A stretch of DNA of 64,000 nt, from NCBI GenBank assembly GCA_964507325.1, contig CAZDQL010000007.1, forward strand, positions 1-64,000. The letters run 5' to 3'. Position 1 is the stretch's first letter. Each line of letters opens with the position of its first letter. Shown piece after piece: positions 25,798 to 34,279 of the stretch. A model generated the notes under the pieces. The model saw only the letters and a program-made list of their open reading frames with translations. It was not told where the DNA came from and did no database searches. Both the position numbers and the translations under genes were made by a program. The stretch is from CAZDQL01 sp964507325 (lineage in GTDB: Bacteria > Planctomycetota > UBA1135 > GCA-002686595).

Positions 25798-28593
25798 TCA
25801 GCGGGATCGGGGTACGAGCAGGAGCACTTCACCCTCGGCGGTCTCCAGGGTGAAGCGCTTTCCGCGGACGAGGGCCTTGGACCCGGCGGCTCGGAGCACG
25901 GTCACCTCCTCGCCAGGCCAAGGGTTGACCACGGTGCAGTCGCGCCCGCGCTCGCTCTCGATCAGCACGAACCGTACGCGCCCCTCCGCGAGCTCGCTCG
26001 CCACCAGGAAGGCGCCCCACGTGCGAATGAACCTGAAGCGCGCGTCGCGCTCCCTCGGCCAGACGGGAAACACGCGCAGAGCCTGCGTGCCGGGTGCGGT
26101 GCCGACCGGTACGTGGCCCATGCAGAGCATCTTGTTGATCGTGTTGGGCGTCGTGCTGAAGTTCTCGATCCCGTGTGGGTTGCCGAGCTGGAAGCCGTTG
26201 GGGTAGGTGTTGGCGACGTAGGCGCCCAGCCGCTCCAGGATGACCTCGGGGTCGTAGCCTACGCGCACCGCGGCGGGAAAGAAGCTGTTCGAGCCGTTGA
26301 AGTCGATCCAGCGCCCCATGACGGAGATGGTGTCGTGGGCCACCTCGATCCACTCCGGTGGGCTGTCCAGGCCGAGGGCGTTGCCGGGGTAGATGTGCTG
26401 GATGCCCAGGGTGTTGTCGCCCCACCAGGCGGTGCCCCTCTCGGTGTAGCGGAAGACGGTGCGGCCGTCCCGCTCCTGGGTCGTCCAGCCGCTCAGGTGC
26501 TCGAGGATGTGGCGCCACTTCTGCCGACGGTCCGCGTCCACGCCCAGCTCGCGGCTCATGTCGAGCACGAGGTCGAAGGCGTTGCGCACCAAGCCGAGCG
26601 AGAGGACCGGGTTCAGATCCTGCCCCGAGCCCTCGTGGACGGCGTCGCCGACGATCACGTAGCGCCCCTCCTCGAAGCGCAGGTAGTCCTCCCAGAAGTC
26701 CGCCACCTCCCGCGCGTAGGGGTAGACCCGCCGCCCGTACTCGGGGTCGTAGGTGCAGCGCCAGCGCTCGGCGATGTTGACCAGGCAGTAGGCGCTGTTC
26801 GACCTCTGCTGGTAGAACATGCCGCCGGCCTCGTGGTTGGGCGATGCGCTGTCCGGGGCGACCCGGGTGGTCTCGATCCCGAGCGGACCGATGCCCACGG
26901 GGTAGAGGACGCCGCGCGTCTCGGTGACCTCGTTCGCGTACCAGCGGCCTCGTTCGCGGAAGGCGAGGATCGGCGCGTCCTGCGGATCGCCTTGCTCGAT
27001 CCTGTTCGCCGCGTACAGCGCGTAGAAGGGCGCCACGTGGTTGTAGTTGGTGTGGTAGTCCCCCTGCCAGTGGGGCGAGTCGGTGGTCACCCAGCCGAAG
27101 ATCCCGGGCGGGAAGACCGGATCGCGACTGGCCGCCCCCAGCGAGTAGAGGGAGCGGTAGTAGTGCCTCTCCAGCGCCGGAGCCCCGATCTCGACGTAGG
27201 AGCGCGCCCAGTACTCGGCCCACCACGCGGCGTGCGCTGCCCGCACCTCGGCCAGGTCGGAGGAGCTGAGGTCTCGGACGGTCTGGACCACTTCCTCGGC
27301 GTAGTGCTCGTCGGCGAGCAGGCTCTCCATGGCCAGGACCAGGGTGACGGGCCGACCCGGCGAGAGGGTGAAGCGAGCTCCAGTGGACGACGACCCGCTG
27401 CCGGACTCGGCGACCCGTTCCCCGTTCACGAACGCGCACAGTCGCGAGCCGTCCCACGTCCCGGCGACGTGGATCCACTGCTGCTCGGGCAGTGGCGCCG
27501 ACTCGACGTAGCGACCCTCGATCGCAAACCGCAGCTTGCCGGCGGACAGACCGAGGCTGACGCCCTGGTTCCACTCGCCACAGCTCAGGATGTAGTTGGC
27601 CTCCCGTGAGGCGTCGTCGATCTCGATCCAGCCGGCGACCGTGACGGGTTCGATCGGCAGGGAGAGCTCGCCCAAGTCCACGTAGCAGGAGGTGGCTCCC
27701 GAGAAACGCCAGGCCTTGCGTGCGCCCGGCACGGCCTCGATGCCCGTGCCCGCCTCGGCCGGCTCGTCCATCGACCAGTGGTGGGTGGGAGCGCCCGACG
27801 GCTCGCCGGCGACGAGCGCGCGCAGCTCCTCCTCGTCCAGGGCGTGGTCGTAGACGCGCAGATCGTCCAGGGCGCCTCGGAAACCCCAGCGGCCGCCTCC
27901 CCACTGCTCGCGGCCGATCTGAACGGGGAACGCCTGGACCCGCAGGGGGACGCCGGGATCCGTGAGCCCCGCGGTGCGGGCCCCGATCACCTTCAACGCC
28001 ACCGCCGCACCGCTCGGGATCTCGACCCCCTCGAGGAACTCCCGCCGCCCGCAGACCACCTCGCCGAGCCGCTCGGCCGTGGCGGTCGACCCACGGCCCG
28101 AGCTCACCCGCAACACGGCGTCGACCTCGAAGGCGCGCCCCTCGGCCGCCAACTGCAGGAGGAGCAGATTGCGCGTCGCGGCGACCATGGAGGTGCAGCG
28201 CACGGCCCCCTCCGCGGTCGCGAAGGTGCCCACCGTCTGCGGCGCGACCCACGACTGGATCACCTCGTAGGACGCGTCCTCGAGGTCCGGAATGCGGAGC
28301 GCCAGCTCCCCGAGACTCACGGGGCTGGAGTTCCCGTACCCCGACTCGAGCCGCCACAGGTCGTTCTTGGCGAGGTGGAAGCGCTGCTCACGCGGCGCTC
28401 CCCCGATGGCCACCTTCAGATCGCCATTCCCCAGAAGGGGCCCGTCCACCGAGTGATCCGCCGGCGTCCGCTCGGGCGGGGTGCTCCAGACCGCGGCGTG
28501 CTCGCCCACGAGTTGGAGGGCGTCGCGCTGTCCGTCCGCCGCTGCGGCCAAGAGCACGATCCCAGGGACGGTGCATCGCAGGTCAAAGCTCAA
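25798..28593 (-). CDS. GH95-like six-hairpin glycosidase with inserted LamG-like module
   Basis: The chosen start is a TTG at 28593 because AGGGGAG lies five bases upstream and the product then begins with a signal peptide (RCTVPGIVLLAAAADGQ). The 931-residue protein opens with a GH95/DUF5703-like beta-domain (DGPLLGNGDLKVAIGGAPRE, FHLAKNDLWRLESGYG) and continues as an alpha/alpha barrel (QGDYHTNYNHVAPFYALYAA, NHEAGGMFYQQRSNSAYC, GNALGLDSPPEWIEVAHDTI). Residues about 212-404 are a LamG/concanavalin-like insert whose strands appear in permuted order: the usual C-terminal FRGALDDLRVYDHALDEEEL comes first, and WIHVAGTWDGSRLCAFVNGE comes last. Catalytic residues cannot be fixed by eye and the substrate is unknown. 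It lies between the GntR gene (94 bases upstream) and the beta-helix gene. Confidence 0.82.
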   Translation of the reverse strand: MSFDLRCTVPGIVLLAAAADGQRDALQLVGEHAAVWSTPPERTPADHSVDGPLLGNGDLKVAIGGAPREQRFHLAKNDLWRLESGYGNSSPVSLGELALRIPDLEDASYEVIQSWVAPQTVGTFATAEGAVRCTSMVAATRNLLLLQLAAEGRAFEVDAVLRVSSGRGSTATAERLGEVVCGRREFLEGVEIPSGAAVALKVIGARTAGLTDPGVPLRVQAFPVQIGREQWGGGRWGFRGALDDLRVYDHALDEEELRALVAGEPSGAPTHHWSMDEPAEAGTGIEAVPGARKAWRFSGATSCYVDLGELSLPIEPVTVAGWIEIDDASREANYILSCGEWNQGVSLGLSAGKLRFAIEGRYVESAPLPEQQWIHVAGTWDGSRLCAFVNGERVAESGSGSSSTGARFTLSPGRPVTLVLAMESLLADEHYAEEVVQTVRDLSSSDLAEVRAAHAAWWAEYWARSYVEIGAPALERHYYRSLYSLGAASRDPVFPPGIFGWVTTDSPHWQGDYHTNYNHVAPFYALYAANRIEQGDPQDAPILAFRERGRWYANEVTETRGVLYPVGIGPLGIETTRVAPDSASPNHEAGGMFYQQRSNSAYCLVNIAERWRCTYDPEYGRRVYPYAREVADFWEDYLRFEEGRYVIVGDAVHEGSGQDLNPVLSLGLVRNAFDLVLDMSRELGVDADRRQKWRHILEHLSGWTTQERDGRTVFRYTERGTAWWGDNTLGIQHIYPGNALGLDSPPEWIEVAHDTISVMGRWIDFNGSNSFFPAAVRVGYDPEVILERLGAYVANTYPNGFQLGNPHGIENFSTTPNTINKMLCMGHVPVGTAPGTQALRVFPVWPRERDARFRFIRTWGAFLVASELAEGRVRFVLIESERGRDCTVVNPWPGEEVTVLRAAGSKALVRGKRFTLETAEGEVLLLVPRSR

Positions 28594-28598
28594 AACGG

Positions 28599-28605
28599 CT
28601 CCCCT
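28599..28605 (-). promoter_or_regulatory. Shine-Dalgarno that fixes a TTG start
   Basis: AGGGGAG on the minus strand, five bases before the TTG at 28593. No ATG or GTG lies nearby in frame, and the product from this TTG starts with a credible signal peptide, so this site decides the start of the GH95-like gene. Confidence 0.6.
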
Positions 28606-28687
28606 GTATGAACATCGCAGTCTCCTTCCCCTCCAGCCTCCACGGGCGCGGGAACGGGGATCATGCCATGCCGGGAGGGGCGGTGGG

Positions 28688-29389
28688 CTAGTCGCGCGGC
28701 TCGTGAGTCGCCGTGAGGGCTGCCTGGGCTCCGCGCAGGAGCGACTCGTGCATGCTGGCGGCCGCCGCGTCGCCGTCCCCGCGTTCGAGGGCCTCCACCA
28801 GGCGCTTGTGGAAGCGCCAGGTGCGTGCGGTGGTGCCGAGATCGACGCGCACACCCAGGCTGCGGTGGCCGAGGAAGATGCGGGTCAGGACGCGGGAGTG
28901 GGCCAGCGCGCGCTCGAAGTGCCGGTTGCGCGCCGCGCGGATCAGGGTCTCGTGGAAGCGCTCCTCGGTGGCCAGCCAGCGGTCGAGGTCCTCCCCCTCG
29001 AGGTGCCCGCCGCTGCCCCGCAGGGAATGCGCGAGGCGGTGCTGGACCGCGCAGAGCTCCCGCAGGGCGGCCAGCTCCGGCTCCGTGATCGAGCGGGCGG
29101 CCTTGCGGACCGCGAAGGGCTCGATCGCCTGGCGCAGCTCGTAGAGCTCCAGGATCTCCTCGGGGGTGAGGGTGCGCACGAAGGCCCCGGCCCCGGGGAC
29201 GTGGTCGACCAGCCCCTCGGCCGCCAGGCGGCCCAGCGCCTCGCGGACCGGATTGAGGCTCGTGCCCAGCTCCTGGGCCAGGCGACGGGTGACGAGGCGC
29301 CTCCCCGCGGGGTAATCGCCGCAAACCAGACCGGAGCGGATGTGCTCGTAGGCTCGATTCGCTACACTTGAACCATCATGATGGTTCAT
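28688..29389 (-). CDS. GntR-family transcriptional regulator, FCD type
   Basis: A 233-residue DNA-binding regulator. The ATG at 29389 is preceded by GGGGGAGGG and gives a standard N-terminus; the frame extends upstream only as an antisense shadow. Residues about 8-75 form the GntR winged helix (AYEHIRSGLVCGDYPAGRRL, GTSLNPVREALGRLAAEGLV). Residues about 85-225 form an all-helical FCD ligand-binding domain with metal-ligand-type histidines in ERFHETLI, LAHSRV and RFHKRL. The family senses sugar acids or other organic acids. It is divergent from the sialic-acid operon and heads the GH95-like/beta-helix operon. A perfect palindrome lies over its first codons, so it probably represses itself and the divergent operon until a sialic-acid-derived inducer binds. 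A NanR-like role is inferred from position. Confidence 0.88.
   Translation of the reverse strand: MNHHDGSSVANRAYEHIRSGLVCGDYPAGRRLVTRRLAQELGTSLNPVREALGRLAAEGLVDHVPGAGAFVRTLTPEEILELYELRQAIEPFAVRKAARSITEPELAALRELCAVQHRLAHSLRGSGGHLEGEDLDRWLATEERFHETLIRAARNRHFERALAHSRVLTRIFLGHRSLGVRVDLGTTARTWRFHKRLVEALERGDGDAAAASMHESLLRGAQAALTATHEPRD
29369..29388. promoter_or_regulatory. Perfect 20-bp palindrome, candidate GntR operator
   Basis: TGAACCATCATGATGGTTCA is its own reverse complement over all 20 bases. It spans codons 1-7 of the GntR gene and lies 45 bases upstream of the ATG of the sialidase gene. TACACT at 29363-29368 on the plus strand could be a -10 element abutting it, although no good -35 was seen. 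Length, perfect symmetry and position between a GntR gene and a divergent catabolic operon are what is expected of a GntR dimer operator. Binding itself is inferred. Confidence 0.7.
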
Positions 29390-29433
29390 CCATCCAGTCT
29401 GCCCTCCCCCGGGCCCGGGATCAAGCCCTCCCC

Positions 29434-32400
29434 ATGAACTTCGCCGCCCCCCGGCTGCGAGCGCCCCAGCGAGTGCTCGCGGCCCTGCTCCTCCTCTCCT
29501 CAGCGCCCGCGGTCGACGCCCGCCCCGGGCAGGACCCACGCCTGCGCGTCGCCTGCGTCGGCGACTCGATCACCGAGGGCAACGCCAACGCGGAGCACGC
29601 CCTCAACAGCTGGCCGCGCATCCTGGGGCGCCTCCTCGAGCGCGAGCTCCCGGGCCGCTACCAGGTCGAGAACTTCGGCCGTTCGGGGGCGACCCTCCTG
29701 CGCCAGGGACACAAGCCCTACTGGGACCAGGACGTCTTCGAGCGCAGCCGCGCGTTCCTGCCCGAGATCGTCGTCATCAACCTCGGCACCAACGACGCCA
29801 CCGAGCGGAACTGGCTGGAGCACGGCGAGGAGTTCGAGCGGGATCTGCGTGCTCTGATCGGCGTCTACCGCGCGCTGGAGTCCGAGCCGCAGATCTGGCT
29901 CAGCAACCTGACGCCGATGTACGCGCCGCATCCGCGCACCGAGGAGTGCGCACCCCACCGCGTCGTCATCGAACGGACGATCGACGCCCTGGCGCAGGAG
30001 TACGGACTGGGGGTCATCGACCTCGAGACGCCCACCGCGGAGAAGCCCGAGCTCTTCCCCGACGGCCTGCACCCGAACACGGCGGGCAACGAGCTGATGG
30101 CGCAGGCGGTCTTCGAGGCGCTCACCGGTCGCACCGCCCCCGACGACCCCTCGATCCGGCCGAAGGCGGTACCCGGCACGGCGCGCGATCTGGTCGCGGC
30201 GGGGAAGGCGCTGCAGGTGCGCCTCGGCACGTGGAGCCAGGGCGCGGAGTGGATCGAGGGCACCGGAGCGCGCAAGCTCTGCCTCTCGAAGCTGGGTGTG
30301 GACGCGGGTGACTTCCATCTGCGCGCCCGCCTGCGCATGCTCGGGCAGCGCAACTCCGCCGCGGGCTTTGCGATCGACGAGAACTTCTTCGGCTTCGAGG
30401 GCGCGCGCGGGACCGTGTTCCGCAACGGCCCGCACATGGGCGGGCTGCGCCTGCTCCACCCCTCCGAGCAGCTCTGGGAGCGCGAGGCGTGGATCGACTT
30501 CGAGGTGATCCGCAACGACGGCATGGTCTGGTTCCTGGTCGACGGCCAGGTCGTGGACATGGCCGCCATCCCGGAGCCGATCGAGCGCTTGGGGTTCGAC
30601 CCGACGCGCAGCACGATGCAGGTCTCAGACTGGTCGATCGTCGGCTCCACGGTCGAGATCCGGCCGGAGCACCACGTCAGGCGGACCGTGAACACCCCCT
30701 GGGTCGATCTCACGCGTCGCGACGAGCTGCGGAAACTCCTCCGTCGCGATCCGGGTCAGTCCGCCGCGGCCCTCCCCGGCCGCCGGCGGACGCTTCTCCG
30801 ATCGCCCGACGAGAAGGAGCTCCTGTGCTTGGTCTCGGATTGGGACGACAGGTGCAACCCGCTGGCGAGGACCAGCCGCGACGACGGCGAGAGCTGGTCG
30901 CCGATCTTCGAGCTGCCGGCGAGCCTCAACGGCGAGGGGCATTGTGCGGCCTACCTCCCCGACGGCCGCTTGATGCTCACCTTCCGCGACCGGCACCGCT
31001 CGAGCCCGACCCAGGGCGACCTCGTCGCGTGGGTCGGGACCTACGGCGACGTCGTCGAGGGACGCGAGGGAGAGCTCACCTATCGGCTGCTCGACGGAGG
31101 GACCGAGCCCGAGGCGGTGGGGTTGGAGGTTCTGCCGGATGGAACGCTCCTCTCCACCAACCGCTGGCAGCCGGACGCCGACGGTCCGCAGGGCCTGGTG
31201 CAGGTGCGCCTCACGCTGGCGCAGCTGCAGGAGCTGGTGCCCAGCCCCGGGTACGACATCCCGCTGGTGGACCTCGACGCGGAGCCGGGGCGGCACGTCC
31301 TCGTCGATCGCGAAGCGGGGCAGTACCTGGGCCACGTGTCGACCGAGCTCCTGGAGGACGGTCGCACGATCCTCGCCGTGTACCCCAAGGGACACGGCAA
31401 GGGGGAGATCGTCTACAAGCGCTCCAGCGACGGAGGCCTGAGCTGGTCGGAACGGCTGCCCACGCCCGCGAGCTGGGCGACGAGCCGCGAGGTGCCCACG
31501 ATCCACCGCGTCATCGATCCGGCGAGCGGCAAAAAGCGTCTTATCCTCTGGTCGGGCCTCTACCCCGCGCGCCTGGCGGTCAGCGAGGACGACGGCGCGT
31601 CCTGGTCGGAGCTGGAGCCCGCCGGCGACTGGGGCGGCATCGTCGTCATGGGCTTCGTCGAGCGACTGCGCGACGGATCGTACCTGGCGATGTTCCACGA
31701 CGACGGGCGCTTCTTCAGCGACCAGAACCGGCGCGCCGACCCGCGCGTCTTCACCCTCTACCAGACCTTCAGTCGCGACGGCGGCCTGACCTGGTCCCAG
31801 CCCGAGGTCGTGTGGTCGGGCAGCGACGTGCACCTCTGCGAGCCGGGGTGCGTGCGCTCCCCCGACGGCGCCACCCTGGCGGTGCTCCTGCGCGAGAACA
31901 GTCGCAGCCGCAACAGCTACGTGATCTTCTCGGAGGACGAGGGTCGGAGCTGGTCCGCGCCGCGCGAGCTGCCGGCGAGCCTGACCGGTGATCGGCACAC
32001 GGCGGCCTACGCGCCCGATGGACGCCTCTTCCTCAGCTTCCGCGACACGACCCGCGAGAGCGTCACCCAGGGGGACTGGGTCGGCTGGGTGGGGACCTGG
32101 GAGGACCTCCGCAACGGGCGGCCGGGGCAGTACCGCGTGCGTCTCAAGGACAACAAGCACCGCTGGGACACCACCTATCCCGGCGTGGAGGTGCTCCCCG
32201 ACGGCACCTTCGTGGCGACCACCTACGGACACTGGGAGGAGGGCCAGCAGCCCTACATCCTCTGCGCGCGCTTCACCCTCGATGAGCTCGACGAGAGGGC
32301 GGCGCGACTGCCCGAGAAGACCGGGCTCTTCCTGCCCGGGATGCGGGGGGTGCACACCTACCGCATCCCCGCGCTGGTCACCACACAGCGGGGCACGCTG

Positions 32401-33366
32401 ATCGCCTGCTGCGACGCTCGCGTCGAGAGTGGCCGGGACCTGCCGAACCAGATCGACACGGTCGTGCGCAGGAGCACGGACGGCGGACGGAGCTGGGGCC
32501 CGGTGGTCACCATCCTCGACTGGTCCGGGAGCGAGGGCGCCGCGGACCCCTGTCTGCTCGTCGACCGCGAGAGCGGTCGCATCTGGTGTGCGGTCACCTG
32601 GGCGGACGGAGTGGGGTGGTCGAGCTCCCGCCCGGGCTACGGGAAGGACTCCCTCCACGCGCTGCTCGTCTACTCCGACGACGACGGCCGGACCTGGTCC
32701 GAGCCCGTGGACATCACCCGGTCGATCAAGGACCCGGAGTGGCGCAGCGCCTGGTTCAGCCCGGGCGTCGGCCTGCAGTCCGCGTCGGGGCGCCTCTTCC
32801 TGCCCTACTCGGCGGCCGACGGCGAGGGAGCCATGCACACCTACGCCGCGGTCAGCGACGATCACGGCGCGACCTGGAGGCGGGTCGGGCCGATCGGCTC
32901 GAACACCAACGAATCGATGCTCGTCCAGCTCGCCGACGGTGTCCTCCTCTGCAACATGCGTTCGAAGCACGGACACGCGCGGCGGGCGCTGAGCGTGTCG
33001 CGTGACGACGGCGAGAGCTGGTCGCCGATCGAGCACCACCCGGAGCTGGTCGAGCCCGTCTGCCAGGCGAGCCTCCTGACGGTGCCCGCCGAGCGCACGC
33101 CCGACGGGCGCGAGTGGCTGCTCTTCTGCAACCCCGCCAGCACGACCCGCGAGCGGCTGACCCTGCGCGTGAGCCGGGATGGGGGCGAGACCTGGCCCGT
33201 CGAGCGCGTGGTGCATTCCGGACCCACGGCCTACTCCTGCCTGACCCTTCTGCCCGAGGGCGGGATCGGATTGCTCTACGAGCGTGGGATTCGACACCCC
33301 TACGAGGGCATCACCTTTGCGAGCATCCCGCTCGCCTGGTTCGCGGGGGAAGACAGCGATGACTGA
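29434..33366 (+). CDS. Secreted SGNH esterase / tandem sialidase fusion
   Basis: The protein has 1310 residues from the ATG at 29434, with a signal peptide (VLAALLLLSSAPAVDA). Residues about 36-235 are an SGNH/GDSL esterase: VACVGDSITEGN with Ser45, NLGTNDATE, and FPDGLHPN with the Asp/His pair near 209-212. Residues about 245-415 are a concanavalin/DUF1080-like beta domain. Residues about 430-960 are a first BNR/sialidase propeller with Asp-boxes such as SRDDGESWSP, SSDGGLSWSE and SRDGGLTWSQ. Residues about 965-1310 are a GH33-like sialidase starting HTYRIPALVTTQRG with Asp-boxes STDGGRSWGP, SDDDGRTWSE and SRDDGESWSP. A likely role is removing O-acetyl groups and releasing sialic acids from glycans. 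It heads an overlapping operon of sialic-acid genes; a TTG frame start at 29368 is rejected because it precedes the signal peptide by 22 polar residues. Confidence 0.88.
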   Translation: MNFAAPRLRAPQRVLAALLLLSSAPAVDARPGQDPRLRVACVGDSITEGNANAEHALNSWPRILGRLLERELPGRYQVENFGRSGATLLRQGHKPYWDQDVFERSRAFLPEIVVINLGTNDATERNWLEHGEEFERDLRALIGVYRALESEPQIWLSNLTPMYAPHPRTEECAPHRVVIERTIDALAQEYGLGVIDLETPTAEKPELFPDGLHPNTAGNELMAQAVFEALTGRTAPDDPSIRPKAVPGTARDLVAAGKALQVRLGTWSQGAEWIEGTGARKLCLSKLGVDAGDFHLRARLRMLGQRNSAAGFAIDENFFGFEGARGTVFRNGPHMGGLRLLHPSEQLWEREAWIDFEVIRNDGMVWFLVDGQVVDMAAIPEPIERLGFDPTRSTMQVSDWSIVGSTVEIRPEHHVRRTVNTPWVDLTRRDELRKLLRRDPGQSAAALPGRRRTLLRSPDEKELLCLVSDWDDRCNPLARTSRDDGESWSPIFELPASLNGEGHCAAYLPDGRLMLTFRDRHRSSPTQGDLVAWVGTYGDVVEGREGELTYRLLDGGTEPEAVGLEVLPDGTLLSTNRWQPDADGPQGLVQVRLTLAQLQELVPSPGYDIPLVDLDAEPGRHVLVDREAGQYLGHVSTELLEDGRTILAVYPKGHGKGEIVYKRSSDGGLSWSERLPTPASWATSREVPTIHRVIDPASGKKRLILWSGLYPARLAVSEDDGASWSELEPAGDWGGIVVMGFVERLRDGSYLAMFHDDGRFFSDQNRRADPRVFTLYQTFSRDGGLTWSQPEVVWSGSDVHLCEPGCVRSPDGATLAVLLRENSRSRNSYVIFSEDEGRSWSAPRELPASLTGDRHTAAYAPDGRLFLSFRDTTRESVTQGDWVGWVGTWEDLRNGRPGQYRVRLKDNKHRWDTTYPGVEVLPDGTFVATTYGHWEEGQQPYILCARFTLDELDERAARLPEKTGLFLPGMRGVHTYRIPALVTTQRGTLIACCDARVESGRDLPNQIDTVVRRSTDGGRSWGPVVTILDWSGSEGAADPCLLVDRESGRIWCAVTWADGVGWSSSRPGYGKDSLHALLVYSDDDGRTWSEPVDITRSIKDPEWRSAWFSPGVGLQSASGRLFLPYSAADGEGAMHTYAAVSDDHGATWRRVGPIGSNTNESMLVQLADGVLLCNMRSKHGHARRALSVSRDDGESWSPIEHHPELVEPVCQASLLTVPAERTPDGREWLLFCNPASTTRERLTLRVSRDGGETWPVERVVHSGPTAYSCLTLLPEGGIGLLYERGIRHPYEGITFASIPLAWFAGEDSDD

Positions 33367-34279
33367 GATGGGCGGAGTACTCCCGACGGGCTTGATCGCC
33401 GCGGCCTTCACGCCGATGCGGTCGGACGGTTCCCTGGACCTCGACGTCGTGCCGGCGGTGTGCGATTTCGTCCTCGGGCGGGGGGCGGACGGGCTCTTCT
33501 TGTGTGGCAGCACGGGGGAGTTCCCCTCGCTGTCGGTGGAGGAGCGCAAAGAGGTCGCGCGGGCCTACGTCGACGCGACGGCCGGGCGCGCGCCGGTCGC
33601 GGTGCACGTGGGGCACTCGAGCCTCGCCGATGCGCGCGCTCTGGCTGCCCACGCCGCCTGCATCGGCGCGGACGCGATCGCCGTGGCGCCGCCCTCCTAC
33701 TACGCGATCAGCTCGGTCGAGCGGCTCGTCGAGTGCCTGCGGCACGTTGCCGAGGGGGCACCGGAGACGCCGCTGTACTACTACCACATCCCACGTCTCA
33801 CGGGCGTCGACCTCCCGATGAGCGAGCTGCTCGAACGCGCCGATCAGGCGTTGCCCAGCTTCGCGGGCATCAAGTTCAGCTCCTTCGAGCTCGACGACCT
33901 GCTGTGCTGCGTCCGGTATGGGGAGGGGCGCTACCAGATCCTCTTCGGCGCGGACGAGATGCTCCTGGCCGGACTCGCGATGGGCGCGGCGGGAGCGGTG
34001 GGGAGCACCTACAACTTCCTCGCGCCGCTCTATCGACGCGTCATCGAGGCCTTCGAAGAGGGGCGCGTGGAGGAGGCGCAGGCCCACCAGTTCGCCGTGA
34101 CGAGCATCGTCCGCACGATCCTCTCCCACGGTGGGCACGACGCGCTCAAGGCGGCGATGGGCATCCTCGGCGTCGGCTGCGGTCCACCGCGGCTGCCCTA
34201 CGCGCCCTTGAGTGCCGCGGAGATGGGAGCGCTCGCGGAGGAGCTCACCGAGGCCATGGCGAGGGAGACGGCACGATGA
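33359..34279 (+). CDS. nanA: N-acetylneuraminate lyase
   Basis: A 306-residue cytoplasmic class I aldolase that should split N-acetylneuraminate into N-acetylmannosamine and pyruvate. The DHDPS/NAL barrel signatures are complete: CGSTGEF (GxTGE), PLYYYHIPRLTG near residue 140 with the catalytic Tyr, and FAGIKFSSFE with the Schiff-base Lys near 170. The YYYHIP and GIKFSS forms match N-acetylneuraminate lyases rather than dihydrodipicolinate synthases (YNVP, GIKEA). The ATG at 33359 overlaps the sialidase stop by eight bases and follows GGGGGAAG; an in-frame ATG at 33368 is an alternative. Its stop overlaps the next gene by ATGA. Gene order sialidase-lyase-mutarotase/transporter-epimerase supports the assignment strongly. 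Confidence 0.93.
   Translation: MTEMGGVLPTGLIAAAFTPMRSDGSLDLDVVPAVCDFVLGRGADGLFLCGSTGEFPSLSVEERKEVARAYVDATAGRAPVAVHVGHSSLADARALAAHAACIGADAIAVAPPSYYAISSVERLVECLRHVAEGAPETPLYYYHIPRLTGVDLPMSELLERADQALPSFAGIKFSSFELDDLLCCVRYGEGRYQILFGADEMLLAGLAMGAAGAVGSTYNFLAPLYRRVIEAFEEGRVEEAQAHQFAVTSIVRTILSHGGHDALKAAMGILGVGCGPPRLPYAPLSAAEMGALAEELTEAMARETAR

Noticed and set aside
29368..29433. TTG at 29368 as the start of the sialidase gene
   Set aside because: It lies inside the palindrome and would add 22 polar residues before a clean signal peptide that starts at the ATG at 29434.
30625..33549. 974-codon minus-strand open frame opposite the sialidase gene
   Set aside because: Composition is typical of a high-GC antisense shadow; the plus strand holds clear SGNH and Asp-box motifs.
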